This document shows positions 42,990 to 51,647 of a DNA stretch of 64,000 nucleotides, piece by piece. The notes below the pieces were generated by a model that saw only the letters and a list, made by a program, of their open reading frames with translations, was not told the origin of the DNA and searched no databases. The stretch spans positions 419,529 to 483,528 of the forward strand of contig NC_013894.1 of NCBI RefSeq assembly GCF_000025605.1. The letters run 5' to 3'. The DNA comes from Thermocrinis albus DSM 14484 (GTDB lineage: Bacteria; Aquificota; Aquificia; Aquificales; Aquificaceae). Positions within the stretch are counted from its first letter, which is position 1, and each line of letters opens with the position of its first letter. A program made the position numbers and the translations under genes.

Positions 42990-43842
42990 GCAGGTCTTTC
43001 AGAAAGTCTAGTAATGGTTCCTTTAGATCCTCTCTCTGAAGGGCGAACTCCACAAGGGTCCGTATGTACCCTAAGGGTGTGCCTGTGTCGTACACCTTTG
43101 CCTTTATCTTTATAGCGTATATGGCTTCTTCTTCCAACACAAGTCTCATGGCATCTGTTAGCTGCAGCTCACCTCCTTTCCCCGGAGGCGTCACCTTTAA
43201 CTTCTCAAATATGGTGGGTGTAAAGAGGTATCTCCCTACTATGGCCAAGTTAGATGGTGCCTCGTCGGGATGAGGCTTCTCCACCAGATCATCCAGTATG
43301 TATATGTCTCTCTCTATGTGTCTGCACGAAACTATCCCGTACTGGGAAACCTCCTTAGGACTCACTTCAAAGACAGCTATAACACTTTTACCGAAACGCT
43401 GATACACCTCTATCATCCTCTCCACCACGTTCTTCTCATCCTTCACTATCACATCGCCTAAGGCTACCACAAAGGGCTCGTTACCCACCACAGGCTCTGC
43501 CACTAAAACCGCATGGCCCAATCCCAGCTGCTCCTTTTGTCTTATGTATATGGGGTTTATGATCCTGCTTATGTGAAATATGTTTCTGAGAATCTCCGTC
43601 TTACCGGCATGCTCCAGGTGTTTTTCTAAATCGGTGTTGATGTCAAAGTGGTGCTCTATAGGTCTCTTGTGTCTTCCTGTTACAAATATGATGTTCTCTA
43701 TACCTGCCTCCAAACACTCTTCCACTATGAACTGAATGACAGGTTTGTCTATTATGGGAAACATCTCCTTGGGCATAGCTTTGGTGGCCGGTAAAAACCT
43801 TGTCCCCCATCCAGCCACCGGTAACACCGCCTTTCTTACCAT
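42955..43842 (-). CDS. galU: UTP-glucose-1-phosphate uridylyltransferase
   Basis: GalU makes UDP-glucose for envelope glycans. The 295-residue protein starts VRKAVLPVAGWGTRFLPATK with the nucleotide-binding loop, then MPKEMFPIIDKPVIQF, ALGDVIV and VEKPHPDEAPSNLAIVGRY. ATG 43842 is preceded by GGAGGGGG; the frame is open further upstream without support. The 3' end overlaps the Omp85 gene by 35 bp. Confidence 0.95.
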   Translation of the reverse strand: MVRKAVLPVAGWGTRFLPATKAMPKEMFPIIDKPVIQFIVEECLEAGIENIIFVTGRHKRPIEHHFDINTDLEKHLEHAGKTEILRNIFHISRIINPIYIRQKEQLGLGHAVLVAEPVVGNEPFVVALGDVIVKDEKNVVERMIEVYQRFGKSVIAVFEVSPKEVSQYGIVSCRHIERDIYILDDLVEKPHPDEAPSNLAIVGRYLFTPTIFEKLKVTPPGKGGELQLTDAMRLVLEEEAIYAIKIKAKVYDTGTPLGYIRTLVEFALQREDLKEPLLDFLKDLLSRDIPQIHRT

Positions 43843-43868
43843 GACGTTCCCCCTCCATGTATTGTAAC

Positions 43869-44255
43869 CTATCTGTCCAGTACGTGCTTCTCTGGTACCA
43901 CACACAGGAAATCTCCCTCAAAAACCTCCTCATCCCCTCTGAAGACTCTCACTTTTACCCAGCGCTTTTTTCCCTCCACTCTGGTAAGTTCTCCCTCCGC
44001 TCTCAGGAAGTCTCCCACCACCACGGGCTTTTTGAACTGTACACTGGCATGAGCCAGTACTACAGTAGGCTCGTTGACCGTCAACATGGCACAGTAGTCG
44101 GCAAGACTGAAGATAAAACCTCCGTGTAGGAGCCCTCTTTCATCGGCACGCATCCTATCGTGAGTAAGGAGCGTCACCACAGCCCTGCCTTCCTCTACGA
44201 TGAGAGGCTCTCCGCTGAGACTCCTGTCTATCTCTTTATGGGTTCTCAACAGCAT
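43869..44255 (-). CDS. Hotdog-fold thioesterase (PaaI-like)
   Basis: The 128-residue protein has the hotdog helix GLLHGGFIFSLADYCAML and the strand VVLAHASVQFKKPVVVGDFL typical of the 4HBT/PaaI acyl-CoA thioesterase family. The active-site Asp is plausibly that in LAD. Substrate unknown. It overlaps the end of trpF by 20 bp and is part of a six-gene minus-strand run. Confidence 0.85.
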   Translation of the reverse strand: MLLRTHKEIDRSLSGEPLIVEEGRAVVTLLTHDRMRADERGLLHGGFIFSLADYCAMLTVNEPTVVLAHASVQFKKPVVVGDFLRAEGELTRVEGKKRWVKVRVFRGDEEVFEGDFLCVVPEKHVLDR

Positions 44256-44853
44256 GACAGAACTCCTCCATCTTTTTGTGGTCCTTTACACCAGGAGATA
44301 GCTCTATACCCGAGGACACATCCACACCGTAGGGCTTCACCTTCTTTATAGCCTCACCCACGTTTTGAGGTGTAAGCCCCCCAGAAAGGATGATCCTATA
44401 CCCTTGGCGCACTAAACTTACCGCCACATCCCAGTTGAAGGTTTCTCCGGTTCCTCCGTAGGTACCCTCCTTGTGGGTGTCTAAGAGAACCGCATGAGCC
44501 TCCCTCCAAACAGGATCAACCCTTAGGCCGTCCTTGACCCTAAAAGCCTTTATAACCCTATCCATACCTACTCTGAAAGCAATGGAAGGATCCTCGTCTC
44601 CATGTAACTGTAAGAGATCAACTCCCATGTCCAGAAGCTCCCTAAGATCCTCGTAAGGAAGGTTCACCACCACCGCCACCTTTAGCACATCTCCAGCGAT
44701 GGTAATAAGCTCCTTTAGTCTCTCTTTGCTTACATAACGTGGACTCTTAGGGTACATCACAAAACCCACGTAAGACACACACAACTCCCTTGCTTTGACC
44801 ACATCCTCTTCCCTTGTAAGACCGCAGAACTTCACCTTAACCTTCCGTTCCAT
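44236..44853 (-). CDS. trpF: Phosphoribosylanthranilate isomerase
   Basis: TrpF catalyses the Amadori step of tryptophan synthesis. The 205-residue TIM barrel has VKFCGLTREEDV (catalytic Cys), YVGFVMYPKSPRYV, LLQLHGDE, FNWDVA and LSGGLTPQNV. Its other trp partners are not here, as is usual in organisms with dispersed trp genes. It overlaps the preceding gene by 17 bp. Confidence 0.96.
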   Translation of the reverse strand: MERKVKVKFCGLTREEDVVKARELCVSYVGFVMYPKSPRYVSKERLKELITIAGDVLKVAVVVNLPYEDLRELLDMGVDLLQLHGDEDPSIAFRVGMDRVIKAFRVKDGLRVDPVWREAHAVLLDTHKEGTYGGTGETFNWDVAVSLVRQGYRIILSGGLTPQNVGEAIKKVKPYGVDVSSGIELSPGVKDHKKMEEFCHAVENP

Positions 44854-45217
44854 CTTTCTCCTCTTGAAAAAGCTGCGTTCTGCAGAAGGGACAGACCCGT
44901 GCCCTTTTGCTGACCACCGAACAACAGACAGGACATCTTTTTACCCCCCTCAGATACAGAAAAGGCTCACTCTCTACGTAGCGTCTCATAAGAAGGTACA
45001 CAGCGACAATGGCAAGAATTACACCCCAACCTTTTACCGCAGTAATAAGATCTCTGTGCTGTGTCCAGAAATAGGTGGTGATGACAGAAGACACCCAAAA
45101 GGCGTATCGCCTTTCTAGAAACACCTGAACCAGTATTTGCAACAGGGCCATATAAAGGAAGAACTGAAAGAGGGGCTCCGTCATTAGAGGTTCAAGGAGT
45201 TTCCACAGAGTTTCCAT
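44837..45217 (-). CDS. Membrane protein with C-terminal zinc ribbon
   Basis: I do not recognise the family. The protein of about 126 residues has two or three hydrophobic helices and a C-terminal zinc ribbon CPVCCSVVSKRARVCPFC. ATG 45217 is preferred since it follows an AGAGGTGCGAGGG stretch; the frame is open to 45262 inside the previous gene. Such small membrane zinc-ribbon proteins are common and mostly uncharacterised. It lies between trpF and another small membrane gene in one transcript. Confidence 0.6.
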   Translation of the reverse strand: METLWKLLEPLMTEPLFQFFLYMALLQILVQVFLERRYAFWVSSVITTYFWTQHRDLITAVKGWGVILAIVAVYLLMRRYVESEPFLYLRGVKRCPVCCSVVSKRARVCPFCRTQLFQEEKDGTEG

Positions 45218-45446
45218 CCCTCGCACCTCTGTGAAAGACCCAGAGACCATGTCCCAAAGCAAAGCCTAGAACCACCGTTAGGGTATCTAAAACATCTTTG
45301 GAAGGTAGCAAAAATAAAATACCTCCAAAGAAAACTATCCTTATTGGAGAGGACAGGAGGAGAAGTTTCCTGCTTCTCTTACCTATTCTGTAGAGGAGCT
45401 CCACGTAAAGTACCCCCACCAACAGGCCCGTTAAAAACTGCATCAT
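45192..45446 (-). CDS. Small membrane protein, unknown
   Basis: The 84-residue protein has three hydrophobic stretches, FLTGLLVGVLYVELLY, PIRIVFFGGILFLL and TLTVVLGFALGHGLWVF. The pattern of two helices with basic loops faintly recalls AtpR/AtpI-type ATPase assembly proteins, but no ATP synthase genes are near, so I leave it unnamed. It overlaps the end of hemW by 68 bp, a long overlap, which makes the precise start uncertain (ATG 45446 or 45443). Confidence 0.55.
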   Translation of the reverse strand: MMQFLTGLLVGVLYVELLYRIGKRSRKLLLLSSPIRIVFFGGILFLLPSKDVLDTLTVVLGFALGHGLWVFHRGARDGNSVETP

Positions 45447-46518
45447 ATAATTCTAACAGGATAGAGTTCATGAGAAGCCAGCCTTTTTTTGTGAGCCTGA
45501 GCCTGCCCTCTTCCACCACAAAGAACTCTCTAATGTGAGAAGGAATGAGAGGTAGTAACTCCTCCTCCACGCCGTATGCGGTCCTAAGACCTACGAAGAG
45601 CCTGTCAAAGAGGAGCTCTTTACCTTTGAGCTCCTCTACCGTCTCCACAGGCAGTTTTTTCTCCATCAGAGCATCCCGGTAAAGTTCCAGATTTCTCGTG
45701 TTTCCCATCCTTTTGTTTTCCACAAAGCTCCAAGCGGAAACACCAAGACCCACGAATTCCCCGTGTGTCCAGTAGAGGAGGTTATGCATGCATTGGTAAC
45801 CTTTCTTGGCAAAGTTACTCACTTCGTAGTGTACAAAGCCTAGCTCCTCCAAAGCCTCCGAAAGCAAGAGGAACATATCTGCCACCCTTTCGTCGGAGGG
45901 CATCTCCAGTTGTCCCTTCTTCACCATAATGCCAAAGAGGGTATCCTCGTAAGGTGTCAGCATGTAGGCGGAGAGGTGAGCTATGGGTAGATCCCTCACC
46001 ACCTTCAGCTCTTCTTCCAAATCCTCCAAGGTCTGCCCGGGGTAAGCGTATATGATATCCACATTTATGTTTCTGAATCCAGCTTTGTAAGCGGTGAGGA
46101 CACTTCTGATACTATGATAAACACTGTGATCCCTCCCCAGTATCTTCAGCCCCTTAGGAAGGAAACTCTGAGCCCCGATACTGATACGGTTCACTCCTGC
46201 AGAAAGAAGAAGCCCCCAGTCTCTCTCTGTGTAATCCTCTGGATTACACTCCACTGTAATCTCCCGGACATCACCCACCCTCTGGACCAGCTTACTCACA
46301 AAGGACGCCAGAGTCTTTGAATCCAAAAGGGAAGGTGTACCTCCACCAAAGTATATGGTTTTCACACGCCAGTTTTCCGTAAACCTAAGCTCCAGCTCCC
46401 TCAGAAGGAGGTCCAGATACTGGTGGAAGGTTATGTTCCATCGGGTGAGAGAAACAAAATCACAGTAGGGGCACTTCTGCCTACAGAAAGGTATGTGGAT
46501 ATAAAGGCCCTCTATCAT
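45379..46518 (-). CDS. hemW: Radical SAM HemW-like protein
   Basis: The 379-residue protein has the radical-SAM motif CRQKCPYCDF near the N terminus, FGGGTPSLL, VECNPEDYTERD and RISIGAQSF, matching HemW (formerly HemN-like), a heme chaperone often misnamed coproporphyrinogen oxidase. The CxxxCxxC plus following Phe is the HemW/HemN signature. The last 20 residues, after LYDAVFN, look non-conserved and overlap the next gene. It begins in an ATGA overlap with rodA. Confidence 0.9.
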   Translation of the reverse strand: MIEGLYIHIPFCRQKCPYCDFVSLTRWNITFHQYLDLLLRELELRFTENWRVKTIYFGGGTPSLLDSKTLASFVSKLVQRVGDVREITVECNPEDYTERDWGLLLSAGVNRISIGAQSFLPKGLKILGRDHSVYHSIRSVLTAYKAGFRNINVDIIYAYPGQTLEDLEEELKVVRDLPIAHLSAYMLTPYEDTLFGIMVKKGQLEMPSDERVADMFLLLSEALEELGFVHYEVSNFAKKGYQCMHNLLYWTHGEFVGLGVSAWSFVENKRMGNTRNLELYRDALMEKKLPVETVEELKGKELLFDRLFVGLRTAYGVEEELLPLIPSHIREFFVVEEGRLRLTKKGWLLMNSILLELYDAVFNGPVGGGTLRGAPLQNR

Positions 46519-47618
46519 CCTCTCTCAAAAATTATCTGTCTCGTCTTGAGTTCTTTTATAAGAGAGAGACACACACCCAACAGAAGACCAAAGGTGATGA
46601 TACTGCTTCCTCCGTAACTCACAAAGGGAAGAGGCATACCTACTACGGGAAACATGCCCATAGTCATAAGTAGATTTATCGATACCTGAAAGAGGAGCAG
46701 GCCCGATGCCGTACCCAGAAAAACCCTCTCCGTCATATCCAAAGTGAGAGGCACGTAGGTGATTAACCTAAGTATTATCAGGAAGAAGAGGGAAACGAGA
46801 AGAGCACTCATCCAAAAACCCCATTCCTCCGCTATTACGGAAAATATAAAGTCCGTGTGTTTTTCAGGGAGGAAGAGAAGGTGCGACTGTGTGCCTTTTA
46901 GAAAACCTTTACCCAGAAACTCACCGGAGCCTATGGCGATGATGGACTGTATCAACTGATAACCGCTACCCGAATAGTCGGCGTGAGGATCCAACACGGC
47001 CAGTATTCGCTCTTTCTGATAGTCTTTAAGAAGGTGCCACCCAAAGGGAAGAAACAGGATGAGCAGAAGACCGGCCAGTGCAAAGTAACGTACCGGTAGG
47101 CCCCTGAAAAAAAGAGCAAAGGCAAAGATGGCCCAGTATACCATGGATGTTCCAAGGTCCGGTTGATGAAACACCAGCACGAAGGGTATGGTGAAGAGAA
47201 CCACCAACAGTAAAAGATCTTTTTGAAAGAGCTTGTCCATCTTACCCAAGGCATAGGCACTAAGTAAGACAAGGGAGAACTTCATAAACTCCGAAGGTTG
47301 TATGTGTACAGGCCCTATATCTATCCATCTCTTGGCACCATAAACCGTCTTACCCACCAGAGGAACCATCACCAGAAGGAGGAGGTTGAAGGCATAAACT
47401 ACGGGAGCGTACTCCACCATCACGTGGAAAGGTACTCTTGCGAGGAGTAGTATCAAGAAGATACCCATCAGCTGATACAGGACCTGTTTTACAAACATAG
47501 GGCTGGTGGTTCCACCGTAAGTGGCGCTGTAAACCCCTAGGAGACCTATTGACATTATGAGGATCACACTCAGCGTCAGGGGAAGATCCACAACGGCATT
47601 CTTCCAGTTTTTCACCAT
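46515..47618 (-). CDS. rodA: Rod-shape SEDS glycosyltransferase RodA
   Basis: RodA polymerises peptidoglycan glycan strands during elongation. The 367-residue protein has about ten membrane helices with GAKRWIDIGPVHIQPSEFMK, HQPDLGTSMVYW, KEHTDFIFSVIAEEWGF and VGMPLPFVSYGGSS, all SEDS signatures. The short length and N terminus favour RodA over FtsW. No mre or pbp2 gene is adjacent. TATACT at 47633-47628 ends 9 bases before the ATG. Confidence 0.93.
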   Translation of the reverse strand: MVKNWKNAVVDLPLTLSVILIMSIGLLGVYSATYGGTTSPMFVKQVLYQLMGIFLILLLARVPFHVMVEYAPVVYAFNLLLLVMVPLVGKTVYGAKRWIDIGPVHIQPSEFMKFSLVLLSAYALGKMDKLFQKDLLLLVVLFTIPFVLVFHQPDLGTSMVYWAIFAFALFFRGLPVRYFALAGLLLILFLPFGWHLLKDYQKERILAVLDPHADYSGSGYQLIQSIIAIGSGEFLGKGFLKGTQSHLLFLPEKHTDFIFSVIAEEWGFWMSALLVSLFFLIILRLITYVPLTLDMTERVFLGTASGLLLFQVSINLLMTMGMFPVVGMPLPFVSYGGSSIITFGLLLGVCLSLIKELKTRQIIFERG

Positions 47619-47627
47619 ATGAGTTAT

Positions 47628-47635
47628 AGTATAAT
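47628..47635. promoter_or_regulatory. Overlapping divergent -10 boxes of rodA and the roadblock gene
   Basis: TATACT (minus, 47633-47628) faces TATAAT (plus, 47630-47635). The plus transcript would have a leader of about 15 nt with GAGGAGGG before ATG 47657; the minus one would be essentially leaderless. Confidence 0.5.
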
Positions 47636-47656
47636 CTTGAAAGAGAGGAGGGAAAG

Positions 47657-48010
47657 ATGGACAGATACACTCAGGTCCTTCAGGAGCTCATAAAGAACAC
47701 GGGGATAGAAGGTGCTTCCTTAGTATCGGCCGACGGTCTCCCCATAGCCTCCGTCCTTAAGCCGGGCATGGAGGAGGACAGAATAGCAGCTATGAGTGCA
47801 GCTATTTTATCCTTAGGGGAAAGAGTCGCCGACGAACTGGCCAAGGGTTCTCTGGAACAGATAACCATCAAAGGTCACGACGGATACGTCATCCTAACGG
47901 GGGTGGGGACCGACGCCGTCATGGTGGTACTGGCAGACAACAACGCCAAGCTGGGTCTTCTCCTTATGGAGATAAAGAAGGCACAGGAAAAGGTGAAGGG
48001 ACTTCTGTAA
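47657..48010 (+). CDS. Roadblock/LC7 domain protein (MglB-like)
   Basis: The 117-residue single-domain protein has GIEGASLVSADGLPIAS and the central DRIAAMSAAILSLGERVADEL helix, typical of prokaryotic roadblock/LC7 regulators that act as GAPs or partners of small Ras-like GTPases. It starts a three-gene cassette with a DUF4388 protein and a GTPase, which supports an MglB-like role. Cytoplasmic. Confidence 0.9.
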   Translation: MDRYTQVLQELIKNTGIEGASLVSADGLPIASVLKPGMEEDRIAAMSAAILSLGERVADELAKGSLEQITIKGHDGYVILTGVGTDAVMVVLADNNAKLGLLLMEIKKAQEKVKGLL

Positions 48011-48013
48011 AGG

Positions 48014-48709
48014 ATGGCTCTCACAGGAGACCTCAGTAACTTCAGCTTTGTGGATATATTCCAGGTACTCTTACAGGGTAAAAAGAGCGGCATACTGCTG
48101 GTGGAGTGGAAGGACCTTACCTGTGCCTATTACGTGAAGGACGGTGACGTCATCTTTGCCAGACCTGTGGACAAGGTTTTCAGGGTTTACACCGATAGGG
48201 ATTTTGACCAACTTCTGGTCAAGTTGAGGATAGACCCCAAAAGTATGCCGAGGACGGTAGAGAGGTTTCTGGTAGGTAGGTTCCACCTCAAAGAGGGGAT
48301 CTTTTCTTTCACACCGGGCTTTATAAAGTACGGATCTTCTTACCCCGTCGAGTACAGAACTCCTCAGCTCCTCCTGATGGCTTCGAGAGAACTCTCACCA
48401 GAAGAGGTGGAGAGAAAGATATCGGACGAGCTGATGCTTTTGGAAAAACTGCCTTCGGCGGAAGAAACCGTTGGCCAGCTTCCCCTCACGCCTGAGGAGA
48501 AGAAAGTGTGGAATCTCATAGATGGCGTTAAAACAGTGGCCCAAATAAGGGCCGAGTCAGGCCTTCCTAACCTTACGGTGGACAGAGCCTTGTATGCCTT
48601 CATGGCCTTGGGTGTTGTCAAAAGGAAGAAGAAGGAGACACAGCAGTACAAACCCTCCATAACCCTGGAACTGCTGGCCAAGATAATAGAGAGGATAAGG
48701 GGACTGTGA
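48014..48709 (+). CDS. DUF4388 domain protein
   Basis: The 231-residue protein begins MALTGDLSNFSFVDIFQVLLQGKKSGIL, the hallmark of the DUF4388 (PATAN-like) domain of bacterial signalling proteins. A C-terminal winged-helix-like part follows (about 150-215: VWNLIDGVKTVAQIRAESGL). DUF4388 domains often sit near roadblock and GTPase genes. It may be a scaffold or effector for the adjacent GTPase (inference). The stop overlaps the GTPase start by 4 bp. Confidence 0.85.
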   Translation: MALTGDLSNFSFVDIFQVLLQGKKSGILLVEWKDLTCAYYVKDGDVIFARPVDKVFRVYTDRDFDQLLVKLRIDPKSMPRTVERFLVGRFHLKEGIFSFTPGFIKYGSSYPVEYRTPQLLLMASRELSPEEVERKISDELMLLEKLPSAEETVGQLPLTPEEKKVWNLIDGVKTVAQIRAESGLPNLTVDRALYAFMALGVVKRKKKETQQYKPSITLELLAKIIERIRGL

Positions 48710-49257
48710 TGAGGTTGATAAAGAAGATAAAGGTGGTGGTAGCTGGACCCTTTGCAGCCGGTAAGACCCAGTTCATCAACACCGTCAGTGAGATAAAGAC
48801 AGTACAGACGGAGAGGAGAACGAGGGCCTCTTCCGAAAGATCCGTCAAGGAGTACACCACAGTGGCTATGGATTTCGGAAAGATAAGAATAGATGACGAG
48901 CACGAACTCTATCTTTTCGGCACTCCCGGACAGTCACGCTTTGATTTTATGTGGGAGATACTGGCGGAGGGGGCCCTAGGCATCATAATACTGGTAGACA
49001 GTACAGATCCTTCCACCTTTCATGAGGCACGCAGGATAATAAACTTCTTCCAATCCCGTTTCCCAGTTCCCATGGTGGTGGGAGCCAACAAACAAGATCT
49101 ACCCAACGCGTGGCCACCTGAGGATATAAGGATAGCCCTTGATATAGATGAGAGCGAGAACATTCCAGTGATTCCGTTATCTGCCAAAGATAAGGAAAGT
49201 GTGAAGAACGTTCTGCTGACACTTCTCTATCTCATAAAGAAACAGATGGAAGTTTGA
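48706..49257 (+). CDS. Ras-like small GTPase (MglA-related)
   Basis: The 183-residue protein has G1 GPFAAGKTQFI, G3 FGTPGQ, G4 NKQD and G5 SAK, so it is a bacterial small GTPase related to MglA/Rup proteins. The G3 motif with TPGQ and a Thr-rich switch I (EYTTVAMDFG) is typical. With roadblock and DUF4388 partners it likely sets polarity, motility or a surface process; the exact output is unknown. The gene ends 7 bp from convergent argC. Confidence 0.92.
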   Translation: MMRLIKKIKVVVAGPFAAGKTQFINTVSEIKTVQTERRTRASSERSVKEYTTVAMDFGKIRIDDEHELYLFGTPGQSRFDFMWEILAEGALGIIILVDSTDPSTFHEARRIINFFQSRFPVPMVVGANKQDLPNAWPPEDIRIALDIDESENIPVIPLSAKDKESVKNVLLTLLYLIKKQMEV

Positions 49258-49264
49258 CCGAGTT

Positions 49265-50284
49265 TTAAGGAAAGAGGGGAAGTAGATCCAGCCCAAGTTT
49301 TTCGTTCCATCCCATCATACAGTTCATGTTTTGAACAGCTTGAGAAGAAGCACCTTTTCCCAGATTGTCAATAACAGTTATCACCTGCAGTATCCCTGTT
49401 CTCGCATCGTACACGGGATACGCCAAACACATGTTGGTGCCCATCACATGCTTAGTCATGGGAGGCTCATCCACCACTTTCACAAAAGGCTCAGAGGAGT
49501 AAGTGTCCCTAAAAACCTCTATCCAGCTGGCATCAGCACCACCCATGTAGACGGTCACCATCATACCCCTCGACATGGGAACCACGCGCGGAGTGAACCT
49601 AAGAGAAACTCTCTTACCTGTCAGTCGAAAGATAACATCCTCCATCTCCGGTGTGTGACGGTGCTTGAGAACTGAGTAAGGAAAAGCGTTCTCCGTCATT
49701 TCGGGAAAGTGAAACTGCTGAGAAGTCTTCCTACCGGCCCCTGACACACCCGATATGGCATCCACCACCACCCACTCAGGAAAAAAGCCCTCCTTCATAA
49801 GGGGATATATGGCAAGAAGAGCTGCGGTAGGATAACAGCCAGGATTGGCCACCAAACGAGCGTTCCGTATACTCTCCCGAAAGATCTCGGGAAGACCATA
49901 TACAGCTTCCTTAAGGAGATGAGGGTAAGGATGTTCCCAGCCGTAGTACTGGATGTAAGCCTCTGACGAGGATATCCTGTAAGCACCCGAAAGATCTATC
50001 ACCTTCTTTCCCATCTCCAACAACTTTGGAACAAGGTCCCTTGAAACCTCGTGAGGTAAACACAGAAAGGCAAGATCAAAGTCCTCCGAAGGACTATCCT
50101 CCAGCCTCTTATCTCTCAGAGAGTCCGGTAAAGAAGGGAGAAGGTCACCCAACTTCTTACCGGCGTGGGAAGAAGATACCAAAGAGGAGATCCTAACCCC
50201 CGGATGAAGGGAAAGAAGCCTGAGAAGTTCGGTGCCCGTGTATCCTGTGACACCGAACACACATACCCTTAACGTTTGCTCCAT
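49265..50284 (-). CDS. argC: N-acetyl-gamma-glutamyl-phosphate reductase
   Basis: ArgC reduces N-acetylglutamyl phosphate in arginine synthesis. The 339-residue protein has the NADP loop [31 protein letters not shown] and the catalytic Cys in [13 protein letters not shown], followed by [10 protein letters not shown]. Its start overlaps the end of rpsI by 16 bp, so arginine synthesis is transcriptionally tied to the rplM-rpsI ribosomal operon. Confidence 0.96.
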   Translation of the reverse strand: MEQTLRVCVFGVTGYTGTELLRLLSLHPGVRISSLVSSSHAGKKLGDLLPSLPDSLRDKRLEDSPSEDFDLAFLCLPHEVSRDLVPKLLEMGKKVIDLSGAYRISSSEAYIQYYGWEHPYPHLLKEAVYGLPEIFRESIRNARLVANPGCYPTAALLAIYPLMKEGFFPEWVVVDAISGVSGAGRKTSQQFHFPEMTENAFPYSVLKHRHTPEMEDVIFRLTGKRVSLRFTPRVVPMSRGMMVTVYMGGADASWIEVFRDTYSSEPFVKVVDEPPMTKHVMGTNMCLAYPVYDARTGILQVITVIDNLGKGASSQAVQNMNCMMGWNEKLGLDLLPLFP

Positions 50285-50709
50285 CTGTAGCCTTTTCTTG
50301 CTTTCATGAGGCCGTACTTCTTGCGCTCTTTCTCTCTTGCGTCCCTCGTCAACAACCCTGCCTTCTTAAGGGTGGGTCTAAGTTCAGGATTGTACTTGAG
50401 GAGAGCTTTAGCAACACCGTACATGATGGCATCTGCTTGACCGGATATGCCACCTCCTTCTACCGTAGCATAGATACCAAACTTACCCTCCGTTCCCGTA
50501 AGTTTGAGGGGATAAAGGACTTTCTGGAACAAGGTTTCCCTCTGAAGGTACTGGCGCATATCAAACTCTTTACCACTGTCTTTGGATTTTACTATGTACT
50601 TGTCGGAACCCTTGACAAGCCACACACGGGCTATACTCTCTTTCCTTCTACCTGTTCCGTAGTAGGCATTGTCCACTCCTATCTTAAAGTCCCTCAAAAT
50701 AGTGATCAT
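50269..50709 (-). CDS. rpsI: Ribosomal protein uS9
   Basis: The 146-residue protein has the uS9 core [51 protein letters not shown] and the basic tail YRWSKR, whose last Arg contacts tRNA. About 15 extra residues precede the core ([15 protein letters not shown]). It overlaps rplM by 4 bp in the conserved rplM-rpsI order. Confidence 0.97.
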   Translation of the reverse strand: MITILRDFKIGVDNAYYGTGRRKESIARVWLVKGSDKYIVKSKDSGKEFDMRQYLQRETLFQKVLYPLKLTGTEGKFGIYATVEGGGISGQADAIMYGVAKALLKYNPELRPTLKKAGLLTRDAREKERKKYGLMKARKGYRWSKR

Positions 50710-51140
50710 GCTTCAACCTCCAACTTCTGAGGTTTTTGAGCTACGTAAGGATGTTCGGGACCCCTGAGGACCTTTAGTCTCTTCATCATCCTGTGCCCCA
50801 GTCTGTTTTTAGGGAGCATCCTCTTCACAGCCAGTCTTATAACCTCTTCTGGCTTATTCTCCAGCATCCACCTTAGGGTGTATGCCTTAAGGCCACCCGG
50901 ATAGTTACTGTGCCGGTAGTAGATCTTTTGCTCCAGCTTCTTGCCTGTGACCCTTATCTTATCGGCGTTCACCACCACCACAAAATCACCACAGTCCACA
51001 TCAGGTTGGTAATAAGGTTTGTGCTTTCCTCTCAGAAGGCGAGCTATCTGACTGGCAAGCCTTCCCAGAGTCTTACCTTCTGCATCTATGAGCCACCAGT
51101 TTCTCTGCACATCCTCCGGTCTTACCCTGTAAGTCTTCAT
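50706..51140 (-). CDS. rplM: Ribosomal protein uL13
   Basis: The 144-residue protein matches uL13: [65 protein letters not shown]. It has an AGGAGAGG ribosome site and its own promoter, and heads rplM-rpsI-argC. Confidence 0.97.
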   Translation of the reverse strand: MKTYRVRPEDVQRNWWLIDAEGKTLGRLASQIARLLRGKHKPYYQPDVDCGDFVVVVNADKIRVTGKKLEQKIYYRHSNYPGGLKAYTLRWMLENKPEEVIRLAVKRMLPKNRLGHRMMKRLKVLRGPEHPYVAQKPQKLEVEA

Positions 51141-51171
51141 AGCTACCTCTCCTGATATTTAATAAACAGAA

Positions 51172-51177
51172 ATTATA
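51172..51177 (-). promoter_or_regulatory. Extended -10 promoter of rplM-rpsI-argC
   Basis: On the minus strand TATAAT (51177-51172) is preceded by TGT, an extended -10. A start near 51165 gives a leader of about 25 nt carrying AGGAGAGG. No good -35 is visible, which fits an extended -10 promoter. Confidence 0.55.
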
Positions 51178-51182
51178 ACACA

Positions 51183-51647
51183 TCATCTTTCTGCCTGTAT
51201 CTTGTACCCTCCCTCTCTTCCTCCTTCGGGTATGTACCAGTCCCTGAAACGTACGTATCCCAGATCCCTGAGCTTCTTACCTAACCTGGTTTCCTCCACA
51301 GGAACACCCTTTTTAAGCTCCCACATGGTCTTAGGATCTGTGTAATACTCTACAAAGAGGCGATCAAATCTGTCCGACAGAAGGCGGTAAAGCCAGTCTT
51401 CTGCGGGACTCTCAAAGAAGGAGGTGTCTATGTCAAAGAGCTCTGCCCAAGGCTTCCAGTAAGGCTCTCTGCCATAAAAAAGCTTCACTGTTAAAATGTG
51501 CTTGTCTTCCAGCACCATCACAAAGTCTTCTTCTTCCGCAAACCTACCAACCTTTACTTTGACGGCATAAAACCTACCTTCTCCCCACTCTGTACCTTCT
51601 CTCAACCTGGACCTCAGATCATCTATGGTAGTCTTTGAGAGCCTCAA
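51183..51647 (-). CDS. Conserved hypothetical protein (possibly DUF1122-like)
   Basis: I do not confidently recognise this protein. The likely product has 154 residues, starting at TTG 51647 because GAGGAGGG lies just upstream; the frame is open to 51713, but that would overlap hisS by 95 bp. Features are a Tyr/Trp-rich middle (VKLFYGREPYWKPWAELF), ESPAEDWLYRLLSDRFDRLF and a basic GGREGGYKIQAER end. No signal peptide or membrane helix. DUF1122 is a guess from memory of Aquifex and archaeal proteins. It follows hisS with a 29-bp overlap. Confidence 0.6.
   Translation of the reverse strand: MRLSKTTIDDLRSRLREGTEWGEGRFYAVKVKVGRFAEEEDFVMVLEDKHILTVKLFYGREPYWKPWAELFDIDTSFFESPAEDWLYRLLSDRFDRLFVEYYTDPKTMWELKKGVPVEETRLGKKLRDLGYVRFRDWYIPEGGREGGYKIQAER

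Noticed and set aside
45192-45446. AtpR/AtpI-like ATP synthase accessory protein
   Set aside because: The hydrophobic pattern is only vaguely similar and no ATP synthase genes are near.
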